DNA of 64,000 nucleotides from Anabaena lutea FACHB-196 (lineage in GTDB: Bacteria; Cyanobacteriota; Cyanobacteriia; Cyanobacteriales; Nostocaceae), in the NCBI RefSeq assembly GCF_014698305.1, contig NZ_JACJST010000002.1, positions 124,001 to 188,000 of the forward strand. The letters are read 5' to 3'. The notes under the pieces were generated by a model. That model had not been told where the DNA came from, ran no database searches, and worked only from the letters and a program-made list of their open reading frames with translations. Made by a program: the position numbers and the translations under genes. This document shows positions 48,904 to 57,849 of this stretch, piece by piece (within the stretch, counting starts at the first letter, position 1; every line of letters starts with the position of its first letter).

Positions 48904-50145
48904 TTATTTAACTTCAGTTACCCGCCAGCTTAATTGCAGGTTCACCCAGAAATTCCAAATAGTTGCGACTGCGATCGCTATAAAGTTAGCAATGTAGCGA
49001 TTAGGAATCAGAAAATTAAACACTATATTCAACACCAGTACATTTAATACTAACCCAGCCAAGCAAATCAGATTGAACTTCAAAAACCGCTTTAATCTTA
49101 GCTTCCAACCTTTTTGCTGCATGGATACATCGGCAAATGTCCAAGCATCATTCCAGAGAAAATTATTGAAAATAGCAATTTCCCCAGCCAAGATTTTACT
49201 ACGTGTCAGAGGCCAAGCTAAAGTTGTTGGGTCACTAAGTAAATAAAGTATTACCATATCTACAAATACCCCACTTAATCCCACCGCACCGAAGCGGAGA
49301 AATCGACCAACAGGGAAATTCACTTTGCTGCGAATTTTTCCTATGCGCCCTGTGGATACACGTAAGCGTATTAAGTGATGGATGTACTCTACATATTGCT
49401 TCGACGTGACTTTGCTTTCACCTTCTGTCCGTTCACGGAATACATAACCAGCTTCAGCAATTTCCCTCACGTTTCCTCGTCCAATCACTTCCAGAAGAAT
49501 TTTATAGCCTACAGGATTAAGAGTAGTATTAGCGATCGCACTCCGTCGTACCATAAAATAACCACTCATTGGGTCAGAAACTCTTCCCAGTACCCCTGGC
49601 AAGATAATCAATCCCAACACTTGCGCCCCACGAGATAAAAAGCGCCTCATCACACTCCAACTACTAACACCACCACCATCTACGTGACGACTAGCTAAGG
49701 CTAAATCTGCCCCATCTATCATTTTCTGCAAGAGTTGTATCAGCACCTCCGGTGGATGCTGCAAATCTCCATCAATCACACCCAAAAAACTCCCTGTAGC
49801 CGCTTGCCACCCACGAATCACAGCAGATGACAGTCCTCGTTCATCTTCACGCCGCATCACCCGCAACTGCGGATACTCTGGCATCAGAGATTGTGCAACT
49901 TCCCAAGTCAGATCTGGGCTATCATCATCTACTACAATCAGTTCATAATTACCAGGTATAGCTTCATCTAGTAATCGGCTCAAGATACTGACCACATTTG
50001 GGATATTGTCACGCTCTTTATACGTGGGAATCACCAAAGATAGAAGTATGGGATTGTCTCCAACCACATCCGTAACTGGATATTCAGGAATCTTTAATGC
50101 CCCAGAGGGAACTGCTAACAGGGAGTTTGATGAGTTTGCATTCAT
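48904..50145 (-). CDS. GT2 glycosyltransferase fused to a GtrA-type membrane domain
   Basis: The 413-residue protein has a dolichol-phosphate-mannose-synthase-like GT2 domain (about residues 30-265: SLVIPTYKERDNI; VDDDSPD; DGDLQHPPE as DxD-like metal site; then SGYFMVRRSAI). Four C-terminal TM helices (about 275-405; RFGAVGLSGVFVDMVILYLL) match the GtrA family. The predicted product is a sugar phosphoryl-undecaprenol donor carried by a fused flippase-like domain. Adjacent leftward genes are a GT39 and a GT-C-like protein, which could use this donor to modify envelope glycans or proteins. The GT39 stop is 282 bases upstream. Confidence 0.9.
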   Translation of the reverse strand: MNANSSNSLLAVPSGALKIPEYPVTDVVGDNPILLSLVIPTYKERDNIPNVVSILSRLLDEAIPGNYELIVVDDDSPDLTWEVAQSLMPEYPQLRVMRREDERGLSSAVIRGWQAATGSFLGVIDGDLQHPPEVLIQLLQKMIDGADLALASRHVDGGGVSSWSVMRRFLSRGAQVLGLIILPGVLGRVSDPMSGYFMVRRSAIANTTLNPVGYKILLEVIGRGNVREIAEAGYVFRERTEGESKVTSKQYVEYIHHLIRLRVSTGRIGKIRSKVNFPVGRFLRFGAVGLSGVFVDMVILYLLSDPTTLAWPLTRSKILAGEIAIFNNFLWNDAWTFADVSMQQKGWKLRLKRFLKFNLICLAGLVLNVLVLNIVFNFLIPNRYIANFIAIAVATIWNFWVNLQLSWRVTEVK

Positions 50146-50426
50146 AAAGTCAGTAAATGTGAAATTGCGGAATCGCCTGTATAAAGGTTAACTATCAATT
50201 CAATACTATTGCTAAACTTAGTATAATAGATACTAGAAATTTTACCTGAGATATACTAGCAAAAACGGTATTCTCATTATCTGATCATCAGTGATTATTC
50301 TGATGTTAAGTATTGGAAAAGTTTTACTGCATAATATATTTAGATAGTTCATCTCAACTTTATATTTCCACAGTATTTAGTTAGGCAACATTTTTTCATA
50401 TACTGAAACTACAATTTGGAGAAATT

Positions 50427-52118
50427 TTAAGTTTTGGGAGATAGTGTGTAAAGCTTGGCAGTAAAATCATCCAAGGTCATTGTTCCAGAAAGATTGCGAG
50501 TGTTTTCTAACTTAAATTTGCTTGATAAAACTTGTTCAATTTTTTGTTTTTGTATCTCTACTTCTGCTTCGGTTTTTAATTTAGACCAGAGAGGATTACC
50601 ACTATCTAACCACACGACACGAGAATATTTAGCTGGTTCTTCTTTGAGAACCGTTTCTAAAGAAGTAGCTAGTCCTAATGGTGTTTGCGATAGAAGCATC
50701 ACAGGATAAGAAGAGGGAATATAATAAGCCACACGCATTACATGACCCCAAGCTTTGGAGTTCATAGCAATTAAAGTTGGCTGATTTAAGTCTTGGGCAA
50801 TTAATTCAGAAACTGAGCGAAAAACAGAGCGTGTCCGCAGACTAAAATCACCAACACTAATAGTCAGATACACCAGCAATAAACCCGCTGCTACAGGAGT
50901 TTGCCATTGTTTGGCAACTGCTTTTTCTACCCACAAAGCTACTAATAATAAACAGCCAGGGAGAATAATGATCATTGTCCTTCCAAAGCCAAACCCCAAG
51001 GTAAACTTTTTAGTAGCGATATCTACAGCTAAGGCTAGTAATAAGGGGAGAATTCCTAATATCAAAGCTACAGTTAAGTTCTTTTTCTCACCTTGTTGCC
51101 ACAAGTGAATACTACAGGCTAAAAATAACAAGATAACTACACAACCAGCTATAGTAATCACGATTGGATCTAAACTACTTGCCCAGTCTCCTATGAGTAG
51201 GTCTGTTCCCAAAGTGTTAGTAAAATCTTGTAAATGTCTCAACAACGGAGGTAATGTGGATTTAGCTTTACCAAAACGATCTAAATCAGCGTTGCGGAGT
51301 TGTTTAATAGTACCCCACAAAACCCAGGGCATAGTTAATAAAACTCCAGCACCTAATCGTAAGCCATGTTGCCACCAATTCCTTCTATCTAAATAAAGTA
51401 CCAATACTCCTAAAACTATCAGCCAATAGGCATATAAATAAAAAGTCATCAAACCCGCAGCAATGGAGATAATTAAAAGTCCATTCCATAGCAATTGACT
51501 ACGACGACTTTGGCTAATTGGTGAATTTTGTTGTTCAATTAAATACAGTAATGCCCATGTACTCAACATTACCCATAATACCAGAGGCGCATACATCCGC
51601 ATATTTAGGGAATGAAATAAATAATATGGACTTATTCCCAGCATTGCCGCCAAAAATAGTCCTCCACGATGTCCTAAAACCAGCTTTCCTAAACCATAAG
51701 CCCCACCCATAGCGGCAATGCTAAACAATGTATTTAAACTCCGCACAGATGCTTCGCTATTGCCAAAAAGACGCAACCAAAAATGCTGACTTAAAAAGAA
51801 TAATGGTGGATGAGGTTCTCCACCTAGTAAACTCCTAATTAAACTCTCAATAGTTAGAAAAAAGTCCCGTAAACTAGCTTCAATTGGTAAGCGCAATAAG
51901 GATGTATATTCTGCTAATACGACTGGTGTATCTCCAGGAGTTTTATAAATACCATTTTTACTGGTAGATAGCAATAATGATAAAACTTCATCGTACCAAA
52001 ATTCTCTACTTCCTAGATTGATGATTCTTAGCAGTACAGCTATGGCAATCACAATCAGTGCTATTTTTTCTAAAGACAAAAATTTGTTGATGTTAGAACT
52101 TGCTAAGTTTGGTTTCAT
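50427..52118 (-). CDS. GT39-family polyprenol-dependent glycosyltransferase
   Basis: The 563-residue protein has many TM helices. The first extracytoplasmic loop has the GT-C motif around GSREFWYDEVLSL (D-E at about residues 40-41). Another loop carries GEPHPPLFFLSQHFWLRLFG. The C-terminal extracytoplasmic domain is roughly 130 residues. The family (PMT/ArnT-like) transfers sugars from polyprenyl phosphate to proteins or lipids on the outer face of the membrane. It is transcribed with the GT2-GtrA gene and probably with the 527-residue gene upstream (40 bases away). Confidence 0.87.
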   Translation of the reverse strand: MKPNLASSNINKFLSLEKIALIVIAIAVLLRIINLGSREFWYDEVLSLLLSTSKNGIYKTPGDTPVVLAEYTSLLRLPIEASLRDFFLTIESLIRSLLGGEPHPPLFFLSQHFWLRLFGNSEASVRSLNTLFSIAAMGGAYGLGKLVLGHRGGLFLAAMLGISPYYLFHSLNMRMYAPLVLWVMLSTWALLYLIEQQNSPISQSRRSQLLWNGLLIISIAAGLMTFYLYAYWLIVLGVLVLYLDRRNWWQHGLRLGAGVLLTMPWVLWGTIKQLRNADLDRFGKAKSTLPPLLRHLQDFTNTLGTDLLIGDWASSLDPIVITIAGCVVILLFLACSIHLWQQGEKKNLTVALILGILPLLLALAVDIATKKFTLGFGFGRTMIIILPGCLLLVALWVEKAVAKQWQTPVAAGLLLVYLTISVGDFSLRTRSVFRSVSELIAQDLNQPTLIAMNSKAWGHVMRVAYYIPSSYPVMLLSQTPLGLATSLETVLKEEPAKYSRVVWLDSGNPLWSKLKTEAEVEIQKQKIEQVLSSKFKLENTRNLSGTMTLDDFTAKLYTLSPKT

Positions 52119-52158
52119 ATTTAAAATATACTTTCTTTGCTAAAACTTTCAGAATTTC

Positions 52159-53742
52159 CTAGTTTTTCTTTTCAATAATGCTTGCTTCTTGGATTCTGTA
52201 TTTTTTATTTTCTTTGATATTTTTTAGCTGAATCATCAAGTTTTTTGGACTAGACAATAAGGGCAATGTTTCAGATAGTTTGGAATTTGAAAAGCATTTG
52301 TCATAAGCAGGGCATATATAAATAAATTTTTGATAACCTTGTTCGTGCAATGCTAAACCTAATTTACTCATATCATCAGGTTGTTTTGTGAGAAAAAATA
52401 TTTTTTGGTTAAACATGGCTTCAAAACTTTGGCCAACATATTGGTTAGCTACAGCTACAACTTGATTACTATCTTGACGCAAAAAAGCAAGGACATCAAG
52501 ATTGACTATTTTGTCTTTTTGATAAGAATTGATAGTACCTGTAAATGTGTTGAGGTTAAGTCCAACTATAAATAGAGTTACAAAAATTCCACCGCTAATA
52601 TATCTGAGACCGAACTTTTTAATTTTTAGAGTTATGCTCAAACCAGATATGGCTGTTATATTAAGTAATGGTATGAGGATTAATAAAAATCTTGGACCCC
52701 ATTGCTTACCTCCATCACTAGGAATAAGTATTGGTACTAGACAAATAAATAAAATTGATATGAATAATATTTTTCTAACTTGGGAGGTTAAAGTAATAGT
52801 GTTTTTAAATAAGGAAATAATAAAAATTGCTATAGCAAAATATATTACTGGAAAATAATAGAGCAACTCATTTTTAAGTACATTTAAAAATTTGAAAGCT
52901 TTTAATAGTCTTGTCTGTAGAGAAAAATTTTCTACTACTTGAAAAGCATGAGCGCCCAATGGATGATTATAAATAATTTTATTTAAAGCAAAGAAACATA
53001 ATATGGTTATTATCAGACTAGCAATAAATGTTATTTGCCGATTTTTAATAAGAGTGATGAAATCGAGTTTAATTTTATATGAGGCGATTACTAGCATCAT
53101 CAAAATAGCTACTAATGCTAAAAATTCTGGCCTAAACCAAACTGATAAACCAATTAATATGCCACTATTTATGGCATCTTTGTTTGAAAAATCTTGTTCT
53201 TCTTTACTTAAGAGAATTACTAAGCCATTAAAGGCTAAACATACGGCTAGTGTATGTTCCCAATACATGGCACTATACATAGTCAGTGGGGAAGCGAATA
53301 TCAAAGTGATCAATCCGATGTTTATAATCAGCTTATCTAGTTTAAAACACTGACATAATTTATAAAAACTAAACCAAATTATCCATGTGGAAATTAAAGG
53401 AATTATATAAAAACCTCTAAAACCGAAAATGGCATAAAACGGGGCAGTTACTAGTGGAAATGTAAACGGAAATGTAATATAGTAAAGATTGGATATCTTA
53501 TAACTAAATGGGGCTTCAAAGGGATAAAGTCCGCTATTCCATAAATTATGTACCCATTGTGGTGCTACTAAATCTAAATCAAAACGGAGTTTGCCCGAAC
53601 TAAGTTGTTTGGCTAACAATGCTTTCAGTCCACCATCACCACTAAAGTAAATTTCATAAGGTATTTGTGATAGCAGGTATAGAGAAAAAATTACACCAGA
53701 TAAGATGATCAATAATGGTGTGTTTGCTTTCAATTTATTCAT
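52159..53742 (-). CDS. Polytopic membrane protein, GT-C-like, unknown substrate
   Basis: The 527-residue protein has 10-12 hydrophobic segments. Its first loop (YEIYFSGDGGLKALLAKQLS) includes an acidic Asp as in GT-C enzymes. Later come FYKLCQCFKLDK and a repeatedly hydrophobic body. The extracytoplasmic C-terminus contains an unusual CPAYDKCFSN. It is AT-rich, with Lys/Asn/Ile-heavy codons, more so than the two GT genes behind it. Together with GT39 (40 bases) it probably forms a glycan-modifying cluster. Function is inferred from fold and location. Confidence 0.7.
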   Translation of the reverse strand: MNKLKANTPLLIILSGVIFSLYLLSQIPYEIYFSGDGGLKALLAKQLSSGKLRFDLDLVAPQWVHNLWNSGLYPFEAPFSYKISNLYYITFPFTFPLVTAPFYAIFGFRGFYIIPLISTWIIWFSFYKLCQCFKLDKLIINIGLITLIFASPLTMYSAMYWEHTLAVCLAFNGLVILLSKEEQDFSNKDAINSGILIGLSVWFRPEFLALVAILMMLVIASYKIKLDFITLIKNRQITFIASLIITILCFFALNKIIYNHPLGAHAFQVVENFSLQTRLLKAFKFLNVLKNELLYYFPVIYFAIAIFIISLFKNTITLTSQVRKILFISILFICLVPILIPSDGGKQWGPRFLLILIPLLNITAISGLSITLKIKKFGLRYISGGIFVTLFIVGLNLNTFTGTINSYQKDKIVNLDVLAFLRQDSNQVVAVANQYVGQSFEAMFNQKIFFLTKQPDDMSKLGLALHEQGYQKFIYICPAYDKCFSNSKLSETLPLLSSPKNLMIQLKNIKENKKYRIQEASIIEKKN

Positions 53743-53985
53743 AAATTCATAAAAAATGATTATCGTCGATATCTATTCAATTGGATACATAAAACTCAAG
53801 CGAATTTAAAAGCAGATAAATTGGCGATTATCTGTCAAGATAGGAAATGGATTATGATAAAACGTAAATAGTATTTATTTCACAAAGCAGACTGAAATGC
53901 AATGGCTTGTCAATAATATAACATCACAAGCTGCAACTTTTAATTTATTGCGAAAATTAAATAAGTAGTTTACGTTTGATGAACT
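53743..53985. other. Divergent promoter gap, GT-C-like / cofH
   Basis: 243 AT-rich bases, no gene or strong hairpin seen. Confidence 0.45.
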
Positions 53986-55128
53986 GTGGCTAATATAACT
54001 TTTGATGCTATTCTTGACCGTGCTTTATTAGGGTATGATATATCACCTACTGAAGGTGTTGTGTTGTTAAAACAGACTGATCCAAAGGCTGTAAGTGCTA
54101 TTCAGGCTACCGCTGACAAACTCCGTCAAACCCAAGTAGGTGACACAGTTACCTACGTAATTAACCGGAATATTAACTTTACCAACATCTGTGAGCAGCA
54201 TTGTAGTTTTTGTGCGTTCCGTCGGGATGAGGGTGATACTGATGCTTTTTGGTTAAATTGGGCGCAGATTTTGGAAAAATCTACAGATGCGGTGCGTCGA
54301 GGAGCAACAGAAATCTGTATGCAAGGGGGATTGCACCCACAAGCGCAAATCAACGGTAAATCTTTGCCTTATTACCTCAAGTTGGTAGAAACTATTAAGC
54401 AAGAGTTTCCTCAACTGCATTTACACGCATTTTCTCCTCAAGAAGTCCAGTTTATCGCCAGATTAGATGGAATTTCCTATGCAGAGGTAATTACAGCTTT
54501 GCGGGATGCTGGTGTCGGTTCTATGCCAGGAACAGCTGCTGAGGTGTTAGATGATGAGGTACGCAGGGTACTATGTCCAGAAAAAATTGATACGGCTACT
54601 TGGTTAGAAATAGTCAGTACTGCCCATAAATTAGGTGTACCTACCACTAGTACCATGTTATCTGGGCATATCGAAACCCCAGAACAGCAAATTGGACATT
54701 TAGACAAATTGCGATCGCTCCAACAAAATGCTATTAAGCAAGAATACCCAGCTAAAATTACGGAATTCATTGTCTTACCATTCGTTGGCCAAGAAGCGCC
54801 CAAATCCTTACGTCGTCGTGTGGGAAGAGATCAACCAGTTTTAGCTGATGCACTGTTATTAACTGCTGTAGCGCGAATTTATTTAGGAAATTGCATACCT
54901 AACCATCAACCGAGTTGGGTCAAATTGGGTTTAGCTGGTGCGACAGCAGCTTTAAATTGGGGTTGTAACGATATCGGTGGCACATTGATGGAAGAACACA
55001 TTACCACAATGGCAGGGGCTGTAGGTGGTACTTGTATGGAGGTAGAAACCTTGCAAAGTGCGATTGCATCCCTAGAAAGACCTTACCAACAACGGGACAC
55101 CTTGTATCGCAAAATAGGTAACAGGTGA
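53986..55128 (+). CDS. cofH: F0 synthase subunit CofH (EC 2.5.1.147)
   Basis: CofH is a radical-SAM enzyme that joins a tyrosine-derived fragment to 5-amino-6-ribitylamino-uracil; with CofG it gives 8-hydroxy-5-deazaflavin (F0). F0 is the antenna cofactor of some cyanobacterial photolyases. The 380-residue protein has the CxxxCxxC cluster CEQHCSFC (around residue 69), then [18 protein letters not shown], and the [20 protein letters not shown] loop. Start is GTG 53986; no in-frame ATG fits. cofG and a photolyase gene are not in the window. Monocistronic. Confidence 0.94.
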   Translation: MANITFDAILDRALLGYDISPTEGVVLLKQTDPKAVSAIQATADKLRQTQVGDTVTYVINRNINFTNICEQHCSFCAFRRDEGDTDAFWLNWAQILEKSTDAVRRGATEICMQGGLHPQAQINGKSLPYYLKLVETIKQEFPQLHLHAFSPQEVQFIARLDGISYAEVITALRDAGVGSMPGTAAEVLDDEVRRVLCPEKIDTATWLEIVSTAHKLGVPTTSTMLSGHIETPEQQIGHLDKLRSLQQNAIKQEYPAKITEFIVLPFVGQEAPKSLRRRVGRDQPVLADALLLTAVARIYLGNCIPNHQPSWVKLGLAGATAALNWGCNDIGGTLMEEHITTMAGAVGGTCMEVETLQSAIASLERPYQQRDTLYRKIGNR

Positions 55129-55150
55129 GGGGGAAGAAGAGGACGCGGTG

Positions 55151-55230
55151 ATGGGGAGATGGGGAGATGGGGAAATGGGGAGATGGGGAGATGGGGAGAT
55201 GGGGAGATGGGGAGATGGGGAGATGGGGAG
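55151..55230. repeat. STRR: octamer ATGGGGAG, ten copies
   Basis: 80 bases of perfect octamer repeat (one copy ATGGGGAA), the longest simple array here, in the cofH-psb27 gap. It is followed by TATTCCC heptamers at 55249-55283. Confidence 0.92.
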
Positions 55231-55350
55231 AATAAATAATTAATTATCTATTCCCTGTTCCCTATTCCCTATTCCCTATTCCTCATAACTGACTGATCCC
55301 AATCCAAGATAGGATGGACGTTGATTTACATATTCTTTTACTTAATGCAT

Positions 55351-55749
55351 ATGAAGCGTTATTGGTCGCGTCTGCTTGCACTGGTTTTGGTGGTAGCCAT
55401 TGGTTTAATGGGCTGTTCTGGTAGTCCAGATAGTTTAACTGGGGATTATCGTCAAGATACCTTGGCTGTAGTCAACACCTTGAGACAAGCCATAGATTTA
55501 TCACCAGATTCCCCAAATAAAGCAGAACTCCAAGCAGAAGCACGTCAAAAAATTAATGACTTTTCTGCTCGTTATCAGCGGGCTAATTCTGTCTCCACTC
55601 TTAGCTCTTTTACAACCATGCGAACAGCCCTCAACGCCTTAGCTGGCCACTACAGTTCTTACCCTAATCGTCCCATCCCTCAAAAGCTCAAAAGTCGCCT
55701 AGTCAAGGAGTTTGATCTTGTAGAAACAGCACTTAAGCGTGGTAGCTAA
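55351..55749 (+). CDS. psb27: Photosystem II assembly lipoprotein Psb27
   Basis: Psb27 binds CP43 of photosystem II lacking its oxygen-evolving cluster during assembly and repair. The 132-residue precursor has a lipoprotein signal (LVLVVAIGLMGC; lipobox LMGC, Cys about residue 22), anchoring it in the lumen. A four-helix domain follows (YRQDTLAVVNTLRQAI; AEARQKINDFSARY; RPIPQKLKSRLVKEFDLVE). Start ATG 55351 gives the signal its right length; 55345 and 55321 are alternatives. A 21-bp stem follows at 55770. Confidence 0.93.
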   Translation: MKRYWSRLLALVLVVAIGLMGCSGSPDSLTGDYRQDTLAVVNTLRQAIDLSPDSPNKAELQAEARQKINDFSARYQRANSVSTLSSFTTMRTALNALAGHYSSYPNRPIPQKLKSRLVKEFDLVETALKRGS

Positions 55750-55769
55750 CCATCAGCTATTTTATTGTC

Positions 55770-55820
55770 AAGAGCCAAAAATTCAAAGTTCCAAGTTTTG
55801 ACTTTGCATTTTTGACTCTT
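55770..55820. repeat. Long hairpin after psb27
   Basis: AAGAGCCAAAAATTCAAAGT pairs with ACTTTGCATTTTTGACTCTT (18 of 21 pairs with one more base on each side), with a 9-base loop. No T-run follows, but it could stabilise the psb27 mRNA end. It lies in a 333-base gap (55750-56082) that otherwise holds nothing recognisable. Confidence 0.65.
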
Positions 55821-56082
55821 GCTTACTTGATTCCCACTGTAGATAAATCTATCTGGGGTTTAAATTTGGACTTTTGAATTCAAACTTTCCTAATTTATAG
55901 TGCAATAAATCAAAAGCTAGAACACCAAAAAGGTTGTTGAATCTTTTTTAAAATGGATATTTATTTTCGCCAAGTCTCACTAAATGAGGTATTGAAAATA
56001 TTTATTCGCTTCTAAGTTGTCATTAATGGGGTGATATGAAATAATATTGAGTATTAGTCAGAGGAAGTAACGGCTAAGTTCA

Positions 56083-56307
56083 ATGAACAAGCAAAATGAT
56101 AATGTAAAAAAAGAACCAAATCCAATTGAGCAGAATCTTAGTGACATCAATAAGAGTCTTCAAGATATCAATGATAATCTTAAAGGTATCAAGAGTTCTG
56201 TTAAGACTTTCTCTGACACATTTAACACTTTTTCTAATAGTTTCTTTTGCTTGTCAATTGTAATCGTCTTCTCATTAATTGTATATTTCATTAATGGGGG
56301 TCGATAA
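56083..56307 (+). CDS. Small coiled-coil membrane protein, unknown function
   Basis: The 74-residue protein has an N-terminal Asn/Lys/Asp-rich region with a heptad-like helix (SDINKSLQDINDNLKGIKSS), then a single TM helix (FFCLSIVIVFSLIVYFI) and the end NGGR. AGAGGAAG lies 15-20 bases before ATG, a loose fit. The 3' end abuts the next gene, with the favoured downstream start 25 bases after its stop. No family known; a membrane-anchored coiled-coil scaffold is a guess. AT-rich codons. Confidence 0.55.
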   Translation: MNKQNDNVKKEPNPIEQNLSDINKSLQDINDNLKGIKSSVKTFSDTFNTFSNSFFCLSIVIVFSLIVYFINGGR

Positions 56308-56332
56308 CTGTTTTGTCAATCTACTGGTAAAT

Positions 56333-57841
56333 ATGTCTAACTGTTTCTTGAACGTTACAAGACCAATATTATTTTGGCGCAGTTTGTTCGCTATCCTTTT
56401 TAGTAGTAGTTTGTTACTTCCTAACTTGGGGAACCAAACAGCAAGAGCGCAAGTAGTGCTACAGTCTTGTCAGCTATCACCAAAAGCAATCCAAGAAAAA
56501 GAAAAGCTACGTTTATCAGCACTCAAAGGGAATCGAGATAGCCAAAATAGCTACCAAAAGCTGCTAAAACAACACGCACAAGAATTACAAAATTGTCGGA
56601 GTCGTAATTGGCCTCAAACCCAAGCCATCTGGTTGCGTTTATATCCCTGTGATACACAGCCGGGAGCAATTGATCAGATTATGGATCGGATTGTTAGCCG
56701 TGGCTATAACCAAGTTTATTTAGAAGCATTTTATGACGGACAGGTACTATTACCAGCAGCCGCTAACCCCACAGTTTGGCCGGCTGTAGTTCGCACCCCG
56801 GGAACAGAAAAGGTTGATTTATTAGCCGCAGGAATTAAAAAAGGGCAAGAACGGGGTTTGAAGGTTTATGCTTGGATGTTTACGGTCAACTTTGGCTACA
56901 CTTACGGACAGATTCCCAGTAGACAAGAAGCGATCGCTCGTAATGGTAAAGGACAAACCAGTTTAGCTGTTGTAGATAACGCCTCTCAAGTATTTATCGA
57001 CCCTTATAACACCCAAGCAAAAACCGATTACTACCGCATGGTGCAAGAAGTCGTGCGTCGTCGGCCAGATGGCTTGTTATTTGACTATGTCCGCTATCCT
57101 CGACAAGCAGGAAGTGACTCTATTGCTACTAAAGTTTCCGATTTGTGGTTATTCACGCCCGCAACCCAAGAAGCCTTTTTCCGTAGAGCTTTCAACTCCA
57201 AAGGGTTAGAATTAATGCGGCGCTTTTTAAGTAAGGGATATGTCACCACAGGAGACATAAATCAAGTTGATAAACTTTATCCCCAAGAAAGTGAACCTCT
57301 TTGGCAAGGACGCAATCCCCCAACAGCCGACAAGTCGCTCTTATCACCAACCAACAGACAACAACTTTTACAATCAGAGCTATGGCAGTTGGCTGTAGCC
57401 CATGCAATGCAAGGTATCCTGGATTTTGTCGCCTTAGCTAGTTCCCTAGGGCAGCAGCAACGCATTCCCTCCGGGGCGGTGTTTTTTCCAGACGGTAATC
57501 AAGCTGTAGGAAAAGGTTATGATTCCCGTTTGCAACCGTGGGATCGTTTCTCTCCTTCTTTGGAATGGCATCCTATGGCTTATGCAAATTGTGGTAATGC
57601 TAATGCTAGTTGTATTGCAGAACAAGTACAGCGAGTTTTGAGTGTGGCACAACCAGGTACACAGATAATTCCAGCTTTAGCTGGTAAATGGGGAGAATCT
57701 ATTAGTAATCGTCCATCCTTGGAAGCACAGATGGCAGCTTTACGCCAATTTGCCCCTCAAATTAAGGGAGTCAGCCATTTTGCTTATTCTTGGCAATATC
57801 CTGAACAGGATAGCGATCGCAAATTTTGCCGTCTTCCATAA
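56333..57841 (+). CDS. GHL10/DUF187-type glycoside hydrolase, secreted
   Basis: The 502-residue protein has an N-terminal signal region (PILFWRSLFAILFSSSLLL ... ARA). Next a helical region (residues about 40-90), and then a TIM-barrel of the GHL10 family: IWLRLYPCDTQPGAIDQIMD; NQVYLEAFYDGQVLLP; VYAWMFTVNFGYTYG; VVDNASQVFIDPYN; DGLLFDYVRYPR. Relatives cleave envelope polysaccharides or peptidoglycan-like glycans. Start is ATG 56333, opening the signal peptide; 56279 overlaps the upstream small gene. Convergent with polA. Confidence 0.87.
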   Translation: MSNCFLNVTRPILFWRSLFAILFSSSLLLPNLGNQTARAQVVLQSCQLSPKAIQEKEKLRLSALKGNRDSQNSYQKLLKQHAQELQNCRSRNWPQTQAIWLRLYPCDTQPGAIDQIMDRIVSRGYNQVYLEAFYDGQVLLPAAANPTVWPAVVRTPGTEKVDLLAAGIKKGQERGLKVYAWMFTVNFGYTYGQIPSRQEAIARNGKGQTSLAVVDNASQVFIDPYNTQAKTDYYRMVQEVVRRRPDGLLFDYVRYPRQAGSDSIATKVSDLWLFTPATQEAFFRRAFNSKGLELMRRFLSKGYVTTGDINQVDKLYPQESEPLWQGRNPPTADKSLLSPTNRQQLLQSELWQLAVAHAMQGILDFVALASSLGQQQRIPSGAVFFPDGNQAVGKGYDSRLQPWDRFSPSLEWHPMAYANCGNANASCIAEQVQRVLSVAQPGTQIIPALAGKWGESISNRPSLEAQMAALRQFAPQIKGVSHFAYSWQYPEQDSDRKFCRLP

Positions 57842-57849
57842 CTACCAAA

